From Clitoria ternatea (taxonomy: Eukaryota; Streptophyta; Magnoliopsida; Fabales; Fabaceae): a stretch of DNA of 64,000 bases. Location of the stretch: assembly GCA_037962975.1 (NCBI GenBank), contig CM075670.1, positions 151,036,501-151,100,500 on the forward strand, read 5' to 3'. A program made the translations under genes and the position numbers. This document shows, piece after piece, positions 10,961 through 23,113 of the stretch (the stretch's first letter is position 1; each line of letters starts with the position of its first letter). Under the pieces are notes generated by a model. That model was given only the letters and a program-made list of their open reading frames with translations. It searched no databases and was not told the DNA's origin.

Positions 10961-11146
10961 TGTCAGCGTTTTTGGATTTGTTTCCCGAGGAGGTACCCGG
11001 TTTGCCTCTTGCACGGGAGGTTGAATTTTCTATCGACCTTGTGCCTGGCGCAGAACCAGTGTATATCCCTTTTTATAGGATGTCTCCTATGGAGTTAGCT
11101 GAACTTAAGAAGCAAGTTGAGGAGTTACTTGAGAAAGAATTTGTTC
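10961..11146 (+). pseudogene. G1 reverse transcriptase, N-terminal stub
   Basis: Reads [20 protein letters not shown], then [20 protein letters not shown] and [17 protein letters not shown], the protease-RT connection of Tekay-type gypsy elements. It ends exactly where the palm subdomain should start (next expected S-P-W-G-A-P). From about 11147 the DNA is minus-strand G2 pol, so all three catalytic Asp residues are missing. Confidence 0.85.
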
Positions 11147-11152
11147 AACCCA
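11140..11152. other. Tail-to-tail junction of G1 and G2
   Basis: Plus-strand G1 codes FVQP up to gttcaaccc. The following cagaaaacttcttac is minus-strand G2 coding VRSFLG. The bases aacccag fit both parents, so the breakpoint carries about 6-7 bp of microhomology. Confidence 0.75.
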
Positions 11153-11947
11153 GAAAACTTCTTACTTCAGTCACACACGTCGGTCTTTCCTAGGCCATCA
11201 CGACTTCAATCTTAGATGGGTCAACAACAACACCATCTTTAGAGATAATATGTCCAAGAAATTAGACCTCAAACAACCAAAATTCACACTTTGAGAGCTT
11301 TACATACAACTCTTTCTCTCGAAGGATATTCAAAACAAGATGAAGATGCTCTTCATGTTCTTCATGGCTCTTGTAATAGACAAGAATGTCATCGATAAAC
11401 ACCACCACAAACCGATCAAGATACTCATGAAAGATGCGATTCATGTAATCCATAAAAATCGCAAGTGCATTTGTCACACCAAAAGGCATCACCACATACT
11501 CGTAGTGGCCATATCGCATTCGAAAAGAAGTCTTTGGGATATCCTCGATCTTCACCCGAATTTGGTGATATCCGGAACGTAAATCGATCTTTGAGAATAG
11601 AATGGCATCCTTTAATTGATCCAAAAGATCGTCAATGCGAGGTATGGGATATTCGTTTTTAATGGTTAACTTGTTAAGTTGTCGATAGTCCATACATAAC
11701 CTCATACTTCCATCTTTCTTTTTCACCAGTAAAACAGGCGCACCCCAAGAAGACATATTTGGGAGAATAAACTCTCGCTCTAACAACTCTTCAACTCGGT
11801 TAATTCCATAGGAGACATCCGATAAGGCGCTCAGGAAACAGGTTTCTCTCCCAAAACAAGATCAATAAAAAACTTCATTTCTCGTGGAAGAGGTAAACCA
11901 GGTGCCTCATCAGGAAATACATCCAGAAATTCAGATACAATGGGAAT
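11150..11947 (-). pseudogene. G2 gypsy reverse transcriptase
   Basis: The frame resumes at 11947 after the S insertion (VSEFLDVFPDEAPGLPLPRE) and gives a clean 174-residue stretch at 11262-11786. It contains [20 protein letters not shown], the first catalytic Asp in [16 protein letters not shown], and the FIDD motif ([11 protein letters not shown]). It continues through FLGHIISKDGVVVDPSKIEV to RSFLG at the junction. A stop lies after EKPVS and another after EVVMA. Among the Tekay copies here this RT keeps the most intact core. Confidence 0.88.
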
Positions 11948-12080
11948 TGTAACATCCCCATTTTTTAAATTAAATACCAGATGAGTTTAGTTAATAAATT
12001 AAGGGCTAATTACAGATTAAGAACTAATGGAAAAATTAATGTTAGTGGCCAGGTTGAATTTACGCATGTGCCCCCGGGTG

Positions 12081-12087
12081 TATAAAG
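12081..12087 (+). promoter_or_regulatory. TATA box of solo LTR S
   Basis: TATAAAG lies 134 bp from the LTR start in ggtgTATAAAGAGG, followed by a TC-rich leader with a splice-donor-like ccagGTAGGG near 12708. If used, almost the whole 3 kb LTR would be transcribed leader. Confidence 0.5.
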
Positions 12088-14661
12088 AGGTTCAGCTTCC
12101 TCTCTACCCATTCATTCGCATGAAATGTTAGGAACGATTGAGAGAGTGAGAGTTGGAAGTTCTCCTCGAGGAAGACAAAAACGTTGTTCTGTTCCTTTGT
12201 CTCTTCTTCTTCTTCTTCCTTCGTCGAGCATGAGAGTGAAGAAGTTGAGTTGAGAGCTTCTCTTTCAACGACTCAGGGACGACACTCTGTTCCTTCCCTG
12301 TTATTTCATTTCTCTTTGTCGACTTCTCTCTTTTTCCCTCTCCTTTGCTCGAAGCTGCCTGAGTCTCAGGGGAGATCTGCACTACGAAGTGCTTCGGGGA
12401 GGTTGGAGTGTTCACCAGCGTTGTGATGGAGCTGCTCAAGAGAGTGAGCAGAGAACTGGGTGTCTCGAAAGCTTGGAAATCCCCATTGGACCGAGTGGAA
12501 GGTCAATGTGGTGCCCTGGGGGCTTGGGCCTCCCTACTGATCTTGCATGCAGAGCTGTTTAAGACTGGGAGTGGCTCGGAGTTCCTCCAAAGCCAAGTGT
12601 AATGGTGGATGACTGATGCAGGGTCGTTCTATTGAGAACGAGTGAATGGGCTGAGTGGAGCAACCGATTGGAGCTGCAAGCCCTTGGAGCCTTTGGAATC
12701 TTCATTCCAGGTAGGGGGCGCTTTGCATGTCAAATGCATGGTTTATGGACGGGTTCCGGGTGTTATGCTTAATGTGTTGTGTTATGTGTGAAATGTGTTG
12801 ATTGATGTGTTGCGATTGAGTAATAGTGCATGCAACCCCCGGATTTGTGATATCTATGAACTGTTTAGTGTTGTGTGATTCCGTCCATGATTGCATGTTA
12901 ATATTTTTGAGTATGCTGACTTCATTAAGAATGTCGAGTGGTTGTATTGTAATATTGTTACCCTGATTGGCTTGTTATGAGTTACTATGATAAAACGCAT
13001 GTGAATGCTGTGATGGAATTGTGGATTTCTGAGTAAATCTAAATGCCGTGTTGAATCGGCTGTGATCTCCTAATGGCTGCGTGAGACACACTTGATAAGC
13101 TTGGATGCTTGTTGTTAAATTGCATGAGGTTGCATATAAGAGAAAGGGGTGACCCGTGGAAGGTCAGGAGCCCTACGTGATGATTTTCAACTACAGATTC
13201 CTGGCTAGATCCATGAGGGCCCGTGGTAGCCGAGGGAGCTAGAGTTAAGTCTCGAGACGTCTTTGGAAGACCGGTACCACTCGGGAAGGGCTAATGGACG
13301 AGAGGCCGGGAAGGAATCTGTAACTGAAATCACTGTTTAAGTCGGATCCGCATGCATGTAGGTAGGAGCATTGTTATTGAGAATGACATGGTTGATATAG
13401 CCTTGAATGGTTGAATGAATTTTGATTGTAATGGATATGTATACAATTATATATAAATACTCTTATACTTTTGATGAACTCATTGCGTGGCATGTGTATG
13501 TATTGGGAGTAATATGTTCTATATAGTTGTGTGTTAAATGTGTGAATTCTGATTGCATGTTACTGTTGTGTGTAGACATATTGAATGGCAGTTCATATTA
13601 TAATTGATTGAGATGTGATGCTGTATAGTGGAAGACCTGAGGATTTCCGAGTCATTAACTGTCATTTTATATATAAAAGCTCACCCCTACTATGGCTATA
13701 TTTTCAGTGTATGCAGGACTGTATGGTGAATGCCGAGAAGGCATTGGACCCGAGTGAAGGGTGCCTTTACTTTTGTTGTGTACATAATGTAATGTACCGA
13801 GTGTACATGGATACGTTAAAGCCTTGGCCGGCTCTCCTGTAAATTATTGTTGAATATATATATATATTTATTTACTTGTTATATGATTTAACAGTCGGGT
13901 TGTGAACAAGGGTCAATACATATATGCTTGTATGTTGCAATGCTATGTTGATACTGGATTGACTAAGAAAGGTACCGAAGGTATAATGCTGAGTCTATAG
14001 ATTCCGAGTAGATTAAAGTGGTGAGAGCCTGTTTCAGATAGTGAAGGCTTAGAATCATTTAGAGTGATGCTTAGCGAGTGAATGTTTCCGAGTGTTGAAG
14101 GTTTAAAATGGTTCTGTGAGAAACTCATTTCGATTTGGTGAAGTTTTCCAATTGATGAGAAACTAGAGCAATTCTGAGTGAATAAGATTATAAATATATC
14201 TGAGTGGATAAAGGGTATGTAAGTCTGAGTAAGACATAGTGAATGCCTCCAAGAACTGGAAGGCTAGAGTATCCCGAGGGAGACTTAGTTAGAGAGATCA
14301 TTTCCGAGGAGTGAAGAGTTAATGTGTTCTCGAAGCGAGGAAGAATAAGTATACCGAGTGAAAAATGTGTAATACGTTTCTGAGTGGATCCATTGTGATG
14401 TAATTTCAAGTAGTGTATAACTGGGAAAATAATCCGGGTGAAGGGGACTTCATGGATACCAAGTGAGAAAGAGTTCTGGATCCCGAGTGATAGGATTGAG
14501 GGAGTCATTTCCCGAGTGGTTTATATTTGTAACCTACATGAATTGTGACCTACATGAATGAAATAAGGAGCTGTGTAAATTCCCGAGTGAAATATGAGTG
14601 TGATGATTTACCGAGTGAACCTATGTCCCAAATCCGAGTGAGGAATTACCTTGTACCTGTG

Positions 14662-14802
14662 TTCGCTCCAGCGAAAAAGACTTCGCTCCAGCGAGTGTGA
14701 TTGGATAGAAAGCTTTTGGGTTAGTTCGCTTAAGCGACGTGTGCTTCGCCTAAGCGGGATGGACTGTCTCGCTCAAGTGGATTTGTATCTTGCTTGAGCG
14801 AG
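14662..14802. repeat. CGCTCAAGCGA-type array in LTR S
   Basis: Six degenerate copies start at 14664, 14684, 14727, 14747, 14770 and 14791 (spacings 20, 43, 20, 23, 21). The first two have the variant centre cgctCCagcga. Confidence 0.8.
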
Positions 14803-14966
14803 TGAATGCTGTAATAGGGCTTACTTAAGCTTGTTCTTCCGTTGTACTTAACTTCCCTTGCCTTCCATGCTGTTTCATTTTACCCGGCTGCTTGGTTAAT
14901 TTGGGAAAAAAATTTCCCTGGTCTCTCGGTTTGGGTTTAATTAATTAAGGATGTTTTATTGGGAAT

Positions 14967-15440
14967 ATTTAAGGGATCGGGACCATTTGTCCTATCGGCA
15001 ACAGATAATAGTATGCAAAGTTGAGCGATACCTTGCACATCGAATTTCCCCACATTTGAGGAAGGGAAAATGACAATCCGTTGTTGACAGTCAACTAAGA
15101 CTTTATTGGCGGAGAGCCAATCTATACCAAGAATGATCTCCAAGCCCTTCATAGATAGGCAAATGAAAGAAGTAACAAACTTTCTCCCTTCTAGGAGCAT
15201 GTCAACGTTATCACATCGGTTAACCGATCTGAGACAAGCACCGATTGGGGTAGTAACCACATGAGCATTTTTCATTAGGCACACCGGCAATCTCACTCGC
15301 CGTACACAATCCTCAGATATAAAAGAATGGGTCGTACCCGAATCATAAATAACATGCATAGAATTTCTAAGTATTTCATACTTACTTTCAACTAGGTTAT
15401 CGACTTGAGCTACTTCTTCACCGGTCACAGCGATACTCTT
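14967..15440 (-). pseudogene. G2 gypsy aspartic protease
   Basis: The 163-residue frame contains EEVAQVDNLVESKYEILRNS, the catalytic motif YDSGTTHSFISEDCVRR, and IILGIDWLSANKVLVDC near its end. No stop interrupts it before the S insertion at 14961, making it the best preserved Tekay protease here. It is the direct homologue of the G1 protease. Confidence 0.88.
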
Positions 15441-16565
15441 CCAGTAGTTGGTTGGTTAGCACCATGACTGTGTCCATTCCGGCCACCATTACCATTACCT
15501 CGGCCGTTCTCATTACCACGACCGTTGCCACCGTTTCTGTTACCATGACAACCACCATTGTGGCCGCCATTACCGTTTCCATGACCACGACCTCTAAAAG
15601 CACCATGGCCGCCACGATTTCCATCATTACGAGCCACTACATCCTTAGCATTTAAAGGACAATCAGGATGAATATGTCCCAGTTAGTTGCATCGATAACA
15701 TACCACAACTTCTTCATTTCCATATTCACGGCTAAATGGTTTCCACCACACCGGAAACATCGGAGTCCTTGGTCATTACCTCAGCCACCACTAGCACCAT
15801 GTCTTCCACCACCACGTCCACCTCTAAGAGAAGAGGAACCACACATAAATTGTCTATTTTTCTTGAAATCACCCTTCTTCTTAAAGCTAGAGGATTGACC
15901 CTTCAATCTATGATCATGTCCTGAATAATTCTTAGGAGCCACATTATTCTCTTTAAAAATTCTACACTTGTTCACAAGAGTACGGAAAGTCCTAATCTCT
16001 TGGTGATAAATCGCCTTCTTGATCTCTTGGCACAAACCATTCTCAAACTTAACACATTTTAAAGCTTCGGTACCTTTTTATTGGAAGGGAGGGTAAAACA
16101 CACATAGCTCTTTAAACTTTGAGGCATATTTCTCCACGACATGCTTCCTTGTTTGAGCTCCATAAATTCAAGCTCTTTCTTATTTTTATAGCTCTCAGGA
16201 AAGTATTTCCTAAGGAACTCCACCTTAAAGTTCTCCCAATCCAAAGGAGTGTGAGCCGCAATCATAAGTCTACGAGTGAGAATCCACCAAGATTCAGCTT
16301 CATCTCGAACTATAAACACTGTGTATTCAACTTTTTGAGCTTCTATACACTCCTTACTAGCAAATATCCATTCTAAGTCATGGATCCAAACATAAGCGTC
16401 CTCCAGTTTAAAACCCCCATGAAATTCGGAAGGCTTCCGCTTGAGAAATTGGTCAAGACCATGATTTGGCTGACCAGCAGGTTGTTGTTGCCGTTCTAGG
16501 ATATTGGCAAACCGATTGAAGGCTTCAGCCATAGCGGCTGCATCAATATTACGCCTATTCGCCAT
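15441..16565 (-). pseudogene. G2 gypsy gag
   Basis: From ATG at 16565 the frame reads MANRRNIDAAAMAEAFNRFA, then LDQFLKRKPSEFHGGFKLED and AYVWIHDLEWIF. The frame shifts near 16060-16080 and resumes as a basic region (SFKKKGDFKKNRQF) and a knuckle remnant near 15650-15760. A Gly/Asn/His-rich tail at 15425-15637 matches the low-complexity tail of G1 gag. Role in the family: particle assembly and RNA packaging. Confidence 0.85.
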
Positions 16566-16858
16566 AAATCAATCTAGACACACAATATAATCATAATTCA
16601 AAACCGCGTATTTCTTTCCTCAATATATACCAATCATTATCAACTATTATTAATACAAATATCATCATAATATATTCACAATTTGAAGGTAAATATAAGG
16701 AAGAAAATGCCTGGCCGGGCTTAATATCAACCACAATATAAAGCAGTGAGCAATTCAAGCTCCAATAATGTTTAACTATAACTATAACATGTCAACAATA
16801 AGTGAGAATCACTCTTTAACAACATTTAACTCATATAATTTATCAATGAGCAATCAAT

Positions 16859-16870
16859 GCTCTGATACCA
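16859..16870 (-). other. G2 primer-binding site (initiator Met tRNA)
   Basis: The plus strand reads gctctgatacca, i.e. TGGTATCAGAGC on the minus strand, 3 bp from the LTR end. Confidence 0.95.
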
Positions 16871-16873
16871 GGT

Positions 16874-19800
16874 TGTAACACCAATTTTTCGAGATTTGAA
16901 TTGATTATAAGTAGAAGAAATTCAATATATATATATGCATAATGCCAAGTAATCACCCTAGATCATTTAATAACCTATCTCATATATGAAGATATGAGAA
17001 GATATTAGAGTGCTCCTCGGACGACCGGACTCGAGGCCGTCACAAGGGAAAAGCATAAGATGTAATTAAATTTAAGAGTTATTAAAATATATACCGAAAA
17101 GAGGATGAAAGATGCCTCATCAATTTGTTAAATGATAGAAATAAAATTTAATAATAATAATATCATTTATACATTATCAAGGTCATTAATGAAAATTAGC
17201 CATACACATAAGGTCTAATTTTCCTACATGTCCTCCAAAATCAACTATTATCAAATTAATTTCAAAATAAGCATATACACTATATGCTATACAAAAATGA
17301 ATATATATGCCGGCCAAGGCTCACCCACATTCCTTCCGCATTTACCTTCGTCGATCCTTGACCTCCAAAAGAGTAGGATTTTACATCACACCTACATCAA
17401 GCTTAAAAATGGCAACTAAGAGGTGAGTAACATAATCCAAATGTACCAAAGTCATACATTATGATGATATTTATACATGTGTGCATTATATTCATTTTTC
17501 AAGAAACAATCACAAGCTTCACACACATGATACATCTCAACACAATACATGTCCAATTTAGTATATTCACAATACAATATCACATATAATATATCCTTAA
17601 CATTCTCAATAATCATCATACTTTTAATGTTAGTACCTCGGCTTACTTTCCCTCTATTTAACAATCATCCATCGCCACCATGGGCTATCAACTAGGCATA
17701 TCTCCAGCTATATGTAAATGCTCTTAAAGCTAATGCATATGCATAAAGGAATTATTATCTAATACGGATCCGACTGTGGGACACAACATATCAAATGTGG
17801 GACAAGCATAGGTGTGCTACTATGCCCCTATTATAGTAGTAAAATATGTACACATATATCTCAATTCGTGTAGCTTACAATATCATACTTTTACTGGTAC
17901 CAAACCGCTCTCGCCCATCTGTAGCACTGGTCACCCTGTGACTTGCGGATCAACATTATGGCCTTACTTGCCAGAGTGGTACGGGCCTCCCTCGAACACA
18001 CATCAAGGGAGCCATGCCCCGTCGAACACCAAGGTAAACTGCTCATCACAGAGCCGCCCTCCCACAGGGCCTGCCACATAGGGTGCCTCGTCACCAAACA
18101 AAGGTCAGCTTCGTGATTCCCCGAATCACTAGGGAACAATAATAGTATACCCGTACACTGGGCCACCCTCCCACTGGGCCTGCTTATTGGAACCCCTAAC
18201 ATTCCATATAAGTAGCGAATGATATGCCATGGATGTAAATGCCAATCAATGCACTCTCATACTATGCATCCTAAATGCCACTCAATCAATCGTCCATTTA
18301 CTACTACCACTTAGTGGATTTTAGTATTCTCAATCTTTACCAATTCTCGTTGGAATTCACACACATCGGCAGTTAGTGGCGATCACATTTATCAATTCAC
18401 ATATACATAATGGGGATATTTCATATTATTGATTTCAATTCAAAACATGGTCTCAAACCATCATGACATATTTCATCAACATATTTAACATAATATCAGA
18501 TCCAGTCTTGATACCGGTACCAAAGTACAAATATCACTTCATCTCTTCGGTGTGTAATACTGACTCAGCAGGTAAAACTTCGGACTAATAAGACCGTATA
18601 GGCGATCTCCCTATACTGGTATGTCCGTGTTAACACCTCACATATCGGATGGAATCTGTTCTCTATATCAGAGACGTAAGGGATAATCATAAGTGGCTTA
18701 GGTAATAGCGCTCCTCCCATTACTGGTGTTGGGGACATTTCCCCGAAAGATGCATTTTATACCCCTTAAGCCACACTTGTCTCCCACATCAATGTGTAAA
18801 GCAGGTGTGAGGTATCTCTAGAACATCAAGACTGGTCTTCTCTCATTGGGATACCGGATAATTATACCAGATACATACAACACCGGTATAAAACCTTAGT
18901 CATCCTTTGACTCTCGTGGCTGGTCCACACCTGATCATTAACTCCGGCTCAGACCAGTTTAATATCATATTCATCATCCCAAGTACACGCCACATAACAT
19001 CAATCATTCTAAATGCACTCAAATCATGAAATCATTACATCGTCCACCCCAGAAATCATTAAGCACAATCATATACACATATTTTCACATCATCAATGGA
19101 TGAAATCATGCATTTAGAATAGTTACCCCCTCCTAACTTAAGAGAAGTAGTAATCAACGCGGTCTGATGATTTCACCTCGTCAATGGGGTTATTTCCTAC
19201 ATCATAATATATCACACAACTATTTTCTATTCAACCACCTCGACTTAATGTTCATATTCATTTACTTGGTGTCTTCCAGCATCTTAACTTTCAAGTCCCA
19301 TTTATTTCATTCATTCCACCATAACCACTATGGGTTAGGTGCCTACATTTATTATTATGCACTTTTAATGTCAAATCCATTAATGGGTTCCCACATTGAT
19401 GGTTCCTAATAACCACCATCAATTATTAAGCTTCATTAATGGCCATTCACCATTAATAACATCATTTCACCTCACCAATAACAATTATCTAACACAATAA
19501 ATGCTTCTCCACTCATATTTTGCATTTCCCCTAAATCATAGGGTTAGGGTTTCTCTAAAACCCAACAACACTCATTAAATCACTTTCCCAACATCAAAAC
19601 CCAAAAGCTCATAGTTCATACTCTTGAGAAATAGCAAGAGTTTACCGTAAGAGAAGAAGGGAGTGGGTTTTCCAAAGGGAAATAGAGCCACACGAAAATG
19701 AGGAGAAAGGAGGGTGAGACTTCAAGCTCCAAGCTCCTTTAAGAACGGAAATGGAAGAGGAGAAAAGAGCCACCACCCTTTTTCTTAGGCTTTTTGAAGA

Positions 19801-20256
19801 GAAGTAGAAGAGGAAATGAAGAAGAAAAATAGAGAAGAAGAAGAAGAAGCAAGGTATTTGTTAAGAGGACCCAAGAAGCTGACAGGAATAAGAATAGAAA
19901 AATAGGCCATTTGGCTTTATTTTTAGTCCCTCTTTAAAGATTCATCGTTTTATGACAAACAAGATCTTTGTTCAGGCTCAATACTTTATCCAAAAATTAT
20001 TCCGAATACATATTCGGATTCCCAATAATATCCTTAATAGCCCTGACCAATATCATCCCAACGGAGATACTTGGTCTAACACCCATATTTTAACCGGGCT
20101 CATTTTTAGCTTATCTGGTTCCAATAAATTATAAACAGTTCCCAAAAAACTGGATTTATTTATTCCCAATATTTTGGAACATTAAATAACCCAAATATAA
20201 TTATTTAATATTTATCTCCTTAATTAATCCTTTATTTTGAAATTTAGGGTGTTACA
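16874..20256 (-). mobile_element. G2 5' LTR (3.38 kb)
   Basis: Bounded by tgtaacacc at 16874 and ggtgttaca at 20256. It shares with G1 and G6 the aatatatgaagatatgagaaga block near 16980 and the tcattaatgaaaatt.gccatac block near 17190. Between these blocks the CGCT palindrome array present in G1 and G6 is absent and replaced by about 100 bp of AT-rich DNA. On the minus strand a GGTAAA donor-like site lies near 19644. No gene is seen in it. Confidence 0.9.
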
Positions 20257-21220
20257 CCTATACCAAACATGAAAAGAAAATCTTTTATCCTAATCATCCT
20301 TGGTCCAAGGGAGTCTGGCTGGTTCTTGATACGAAGTTTGCATTAATCTCTGCAATGTCGGGTGTATGGTCCCACCAGAGCTATGTAAAAATAGTGTAAG
20401 GGTGAGTCTCTACTTCCATAATAATTGGGGAGTTATCATCAAACTTGTAGGATTTTTTGATATGGAATCATAGAAAAAAGAACGGAGGGATTCCAATACC
20501 GTGTGTGGGAGATATGCAATTTTTTCTAAAATAGTGCAAAGCAGTTGTGAAATTGGAATAGGTCTGAAAAGATCATGAAAACTGTACCAAATGGGGCAGA
20601 TCTAGCCTTTAAGGTTTCCATAAAAATTATTGAGAATTTTGTTAAGGAAATTATGAGATTGGGTTTGCATGAATCAGAGGTTGTATAAGAAAGTTATGAT
20701 TTTTCGAATAAACCATATGCAGATTAAAGGAATTAAATAACAGGTTGTTAGAGTACAAATACTTGGTCCTTAATTTTTAGGATAACAGAGTACGAATTAG
20801 GGTTTGGGCTAGAAATAGAGATTGTAGATCTCCTAGCAACAAAGAAGTCAAGACAAGAATCATTTCATTCTAAGATCATATGAGAAAGTTAGACCCAAAA
20901 CACTGAAAGTGTTTAAGCCAGAAGCAGGGGTTTAAATTGAATAAATTGTTTCTAATCCGGGGTGCCAACCGGACTCCATAATTCATGGAGGGGTCCTATT
21001 GAATGATGCCACATCATCAAGATTATAAGGGGAGCCTGGTTTGACTGTCATAGCCAGAGTCTAGAAGCTAATATGACTACAGACCTATAGTCAAGACTCC
21101 AGTCCACACTGACAGTCAAATAATGAGTCAAAATTGGTATGGGCAACATATCCCTACAAACACTATTACTATAGTAAGTTAGGAAAAGGGTCAAATCACT
21201 TCTCCTACTCAGGTATTTCC

Positions 21221-21228
21221 TATAAATA
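21221..21228 (+). promoter_or_regulatory. TATA box in R1
   Basis: TATAAATA in a GC-to-AT transition, followed by a leader-like stretch. Confidence 0.4.
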
Positions 21229-21849
21229 CATCTCATTTATTACTGTATAAGGATCTCAACTAATCTAAGAGTTACCTCCGTAATACCCATATTTCCTGTA
21301 ATACCATTATTGACTTAAGTATCAGAGAATCTTTTATAAGTGTACTTCCGATGTGTTCCCCTGACCTAGGTACGGACTTGAACTCCATTTACACCCTATA
21401 CTTGAAGAACTTAGGATTCCCACTGAACGTAGGTGTACAATACCATACTCCATTGAGACGGCGTAAAATTGATAGTAAGTGAGGTAACTCTGGACACCGG
21501 TCACGACGGTCAACTCTTGACCCTGGTTCTGGGATAGAACAGTTTCTTTGGGAAACGGGGTCAATAGGACCTGAATTAGGATTCGGTCCCTTCAGGAAAA
21601 GTTCCTAAAATGTCAAAACAATTCACCAGGGATTGACTATGCTACAATCAGAGATATCAAAATGCACGAACGATAAAACGTGAAGAACGTTTGAGGCATA
21701 GATCGGGCCCGCTAGACCGAGCCTGTCAACCTCGATTTACTACAAGAGGGTCCTAACATGACTAGCTTCCCTATTAGATCACTAGTCTCAGACTGAAATA
21801 CCAGGATTGGATCGTTCACTCGGTCCCACAGTTCAAATCTGGGAACTCA

Positions 21850-22150
21850 ACAATATTTTATTATTAAACATAATTATTAATTAAATAAATAATTTCAATA
21901 TATATAATTTTAATATTAACAAATAAATAATTAAATAAAATATTTTATTTTTTTGAAATAATTTATTAAATATATAATATTAATATTAAATTTGAATATT
22001 AATTATTAAGTAATAATTTAATTATTATATGTTACATTAAATATTAACAGCGAATAATCATCAACTAATTGATACTTAATTAAACAAAATAATTATCATT
22101 AATATATTATTTTCAATCAAACAACGTTATTAAAAGTTATTTCTAGTATT
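21850..22150. repeat. AT-rich low-complexity stretch
   Basis: About 300 bp almost only of taat/aata/tatt blocks with no coding potential. It could be a matrix-attachment-like or slippage-derived tract. Confidence 0.7.
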
Positions 22151-22349
22151 ATTATCCTTTTATCTCGGCTTCTCTTATTCATCATTATTTATATTCTCTC
22201 GATACTGCTGTATCTTACATTTAATATCTCAACAGGCTTCTCTTCTCACTATTTTCTAATATCTCAAGCTTTCTACTAAAAACTCATCAGAGTATCCTTA
22301 AGAGTCCTAAGGGTCTAGGTTTCTACTCTCAAAAACCAGGGTTGTTACA

Positions 22350-23113
22350 TTTCATTTTTATCATTTTGAATGTGATAACTCACTCTCCCATGTTTCTCTT
22401 TTAAGTATTATGATGCAGGACTAACATGTGTAGAGATGTTCTTTTGATGATTTAGAGTGTTTTGGAAAGAGGTATAATAGTTGTATATGATTGATGTTTT
22501 GAATGTGATAACTCACTCTCCTATGTTCTTTTGAATGCCTTGGCCGACACATGATGACGCTTTGAATGATGTATATGATTGATGTTTTGTTTATAATCTT
22601 ATGTATATAGTTTAATTTATTTTGTAAACAATATCTAATTCGTTTGAAGGGTTGGTTATAACCATGTGTATTTGATTGCCAATTCGATGGCATGAATATT
22701 GATGGACTTGAATTATGAAATATTAGTGAATGATGTTTCTTAGCCTGATTATGTCTAATTATATGATATGATTGAAGTGAGCTTAGTATTCAATTTTGGG
22801 CATGCATTAATATGAATGGAAATATGACTTGGGATCATTGTTATGGTGTGAAAGGTATTCTTATTTTGATATCTGATAATCTTGCTAAAGCGAGAGTGGT
22901 ATGGCATCAGCGTTGTGCTCTCTAGACTATTTTCACTCAAGCGAGATTCTTCTCACTCAAGCGAAAGTCAGCTGCTTTGGTTTCACTTGTTGTTCACTAC
23001 AGTGAGGTTTGAGCGTAATACACTGGTGAGCTTCTATGGGATTCTTGCTCAAGTGAGAAGTGTCTTGCTTAAGTAGGAATATAAGGTCTGGTTCTGTGAT
23101 GTTTCTGTTCAAG
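22350..23113 (+). mobile_element. G5 Tekay-type LTR, left part (split by X)
   Basis: Matches the G1 LTR from about 7536 (tttttatcatt...actcactctccatg) to the palindrome array. It is interrupted at 23113 by Athila element X and resumes at 48951 after the TCAAG duplication. Its first 2 kb or so are missing, cut by R1. Confidence 0.8.
22364..22535 (+). repeat. Direct repeat in G5 LTR
   Basis: ttttgaatgtgataactcac occurs at 22364 and again at 22497, each followed by tctccyatgt. A roughly 133 bp tandem duplication. Confidence 0.75.

Larger units (their letters stand above)
5252..11146 (+). mobile_element. G1: truncated Tekay/Del-type Ty3/gypsy element
   Basis: The order is 5' LTR (5252-8920), PBS (8924-8935), gag, protease and the first 60 or so codons of RT. 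It stops at about 11146, where sequence switches to the minus-strand pol of G2. There is no integrase, chromodomain or 3' LTR. Many in-frame stops show it is dead. The RT-proximal segment ([16 protein letters not shown]...[19 protein letters not shown]) is diagnostic of this gypsy group. Confidence 0.9.
11948..14961 (+). mobile_element. S: solo gypsy LTR inserted in G2 pol
   Basis: Starts TGTAACATCCCC next to G2 sequence and ends near aggatgttttattg before G2 resumes. GGAAT flanks both sides (11943-11947 and 14962-14966) and fits a 5 bp target-site duplication, although the 3' terminus has lost the canonical CA. No PBS or internal region is present. It belongs to another LTR subfamily than G1/G2, with a TATA box near its start (12081) and its own short CGCT..AGCG array (14664-14800). 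ORFs at 12128-12602 have no recognisable product. Confidence 0.8.
11147..20256 (-). mobile_element. G2: truncated Tekay/Del-type gypsy element
   Basis: Minus-strand order: 5' LTR (16874-20256), PBS (16859-16870), gag, protease, RT, ending just after the RT at the junction with G1. The protease-RT linker is interrupted by solo LTR S (11948-14961). RNase H, integrase and 3' LTR are absent. It is clearly the same family as G1 but too diverged to be a recent inverted duplicate of it. Confidence 0.88.
20257..22349. mobile_element. R1: unclassified LTR-like sequence
   Basis: No coding sequence of note. Features: TATAAATA at 21221-21228, then a leader with gacttaagtatcagagaatc (21312-21331), which resembles the U5 of Tat/Ogre-type gypsy LTRs in my memory. 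An AT-rich stretch at 21850-22150 follows, and the end gggttgttaca at 22349 looks like a gypsy LTR terminus. No PBS and no matching start are visible. It truncates the G5 LTR on its right. Family assignment is a guess. Confidence 0.4.

Noticed and set aside
12128..12602. ORFs on both strands of LTR S
   Set aside because: Short, overlapping and without homology I recognise; they lie in the LTR leader after the TATA box.
15418..15655. Overlapping ORFs on both strands rich in Met/Val/Thr
   Set aside because: Other frames of the G2 gag Gly/Asn tail.
5251..20261. TSD for a single inverted G1-G2 unit (ttagg and cctat)
   Set aside because: The flanks do not match as direct repeats; resemblance is only as reverse complements and is likely chance.
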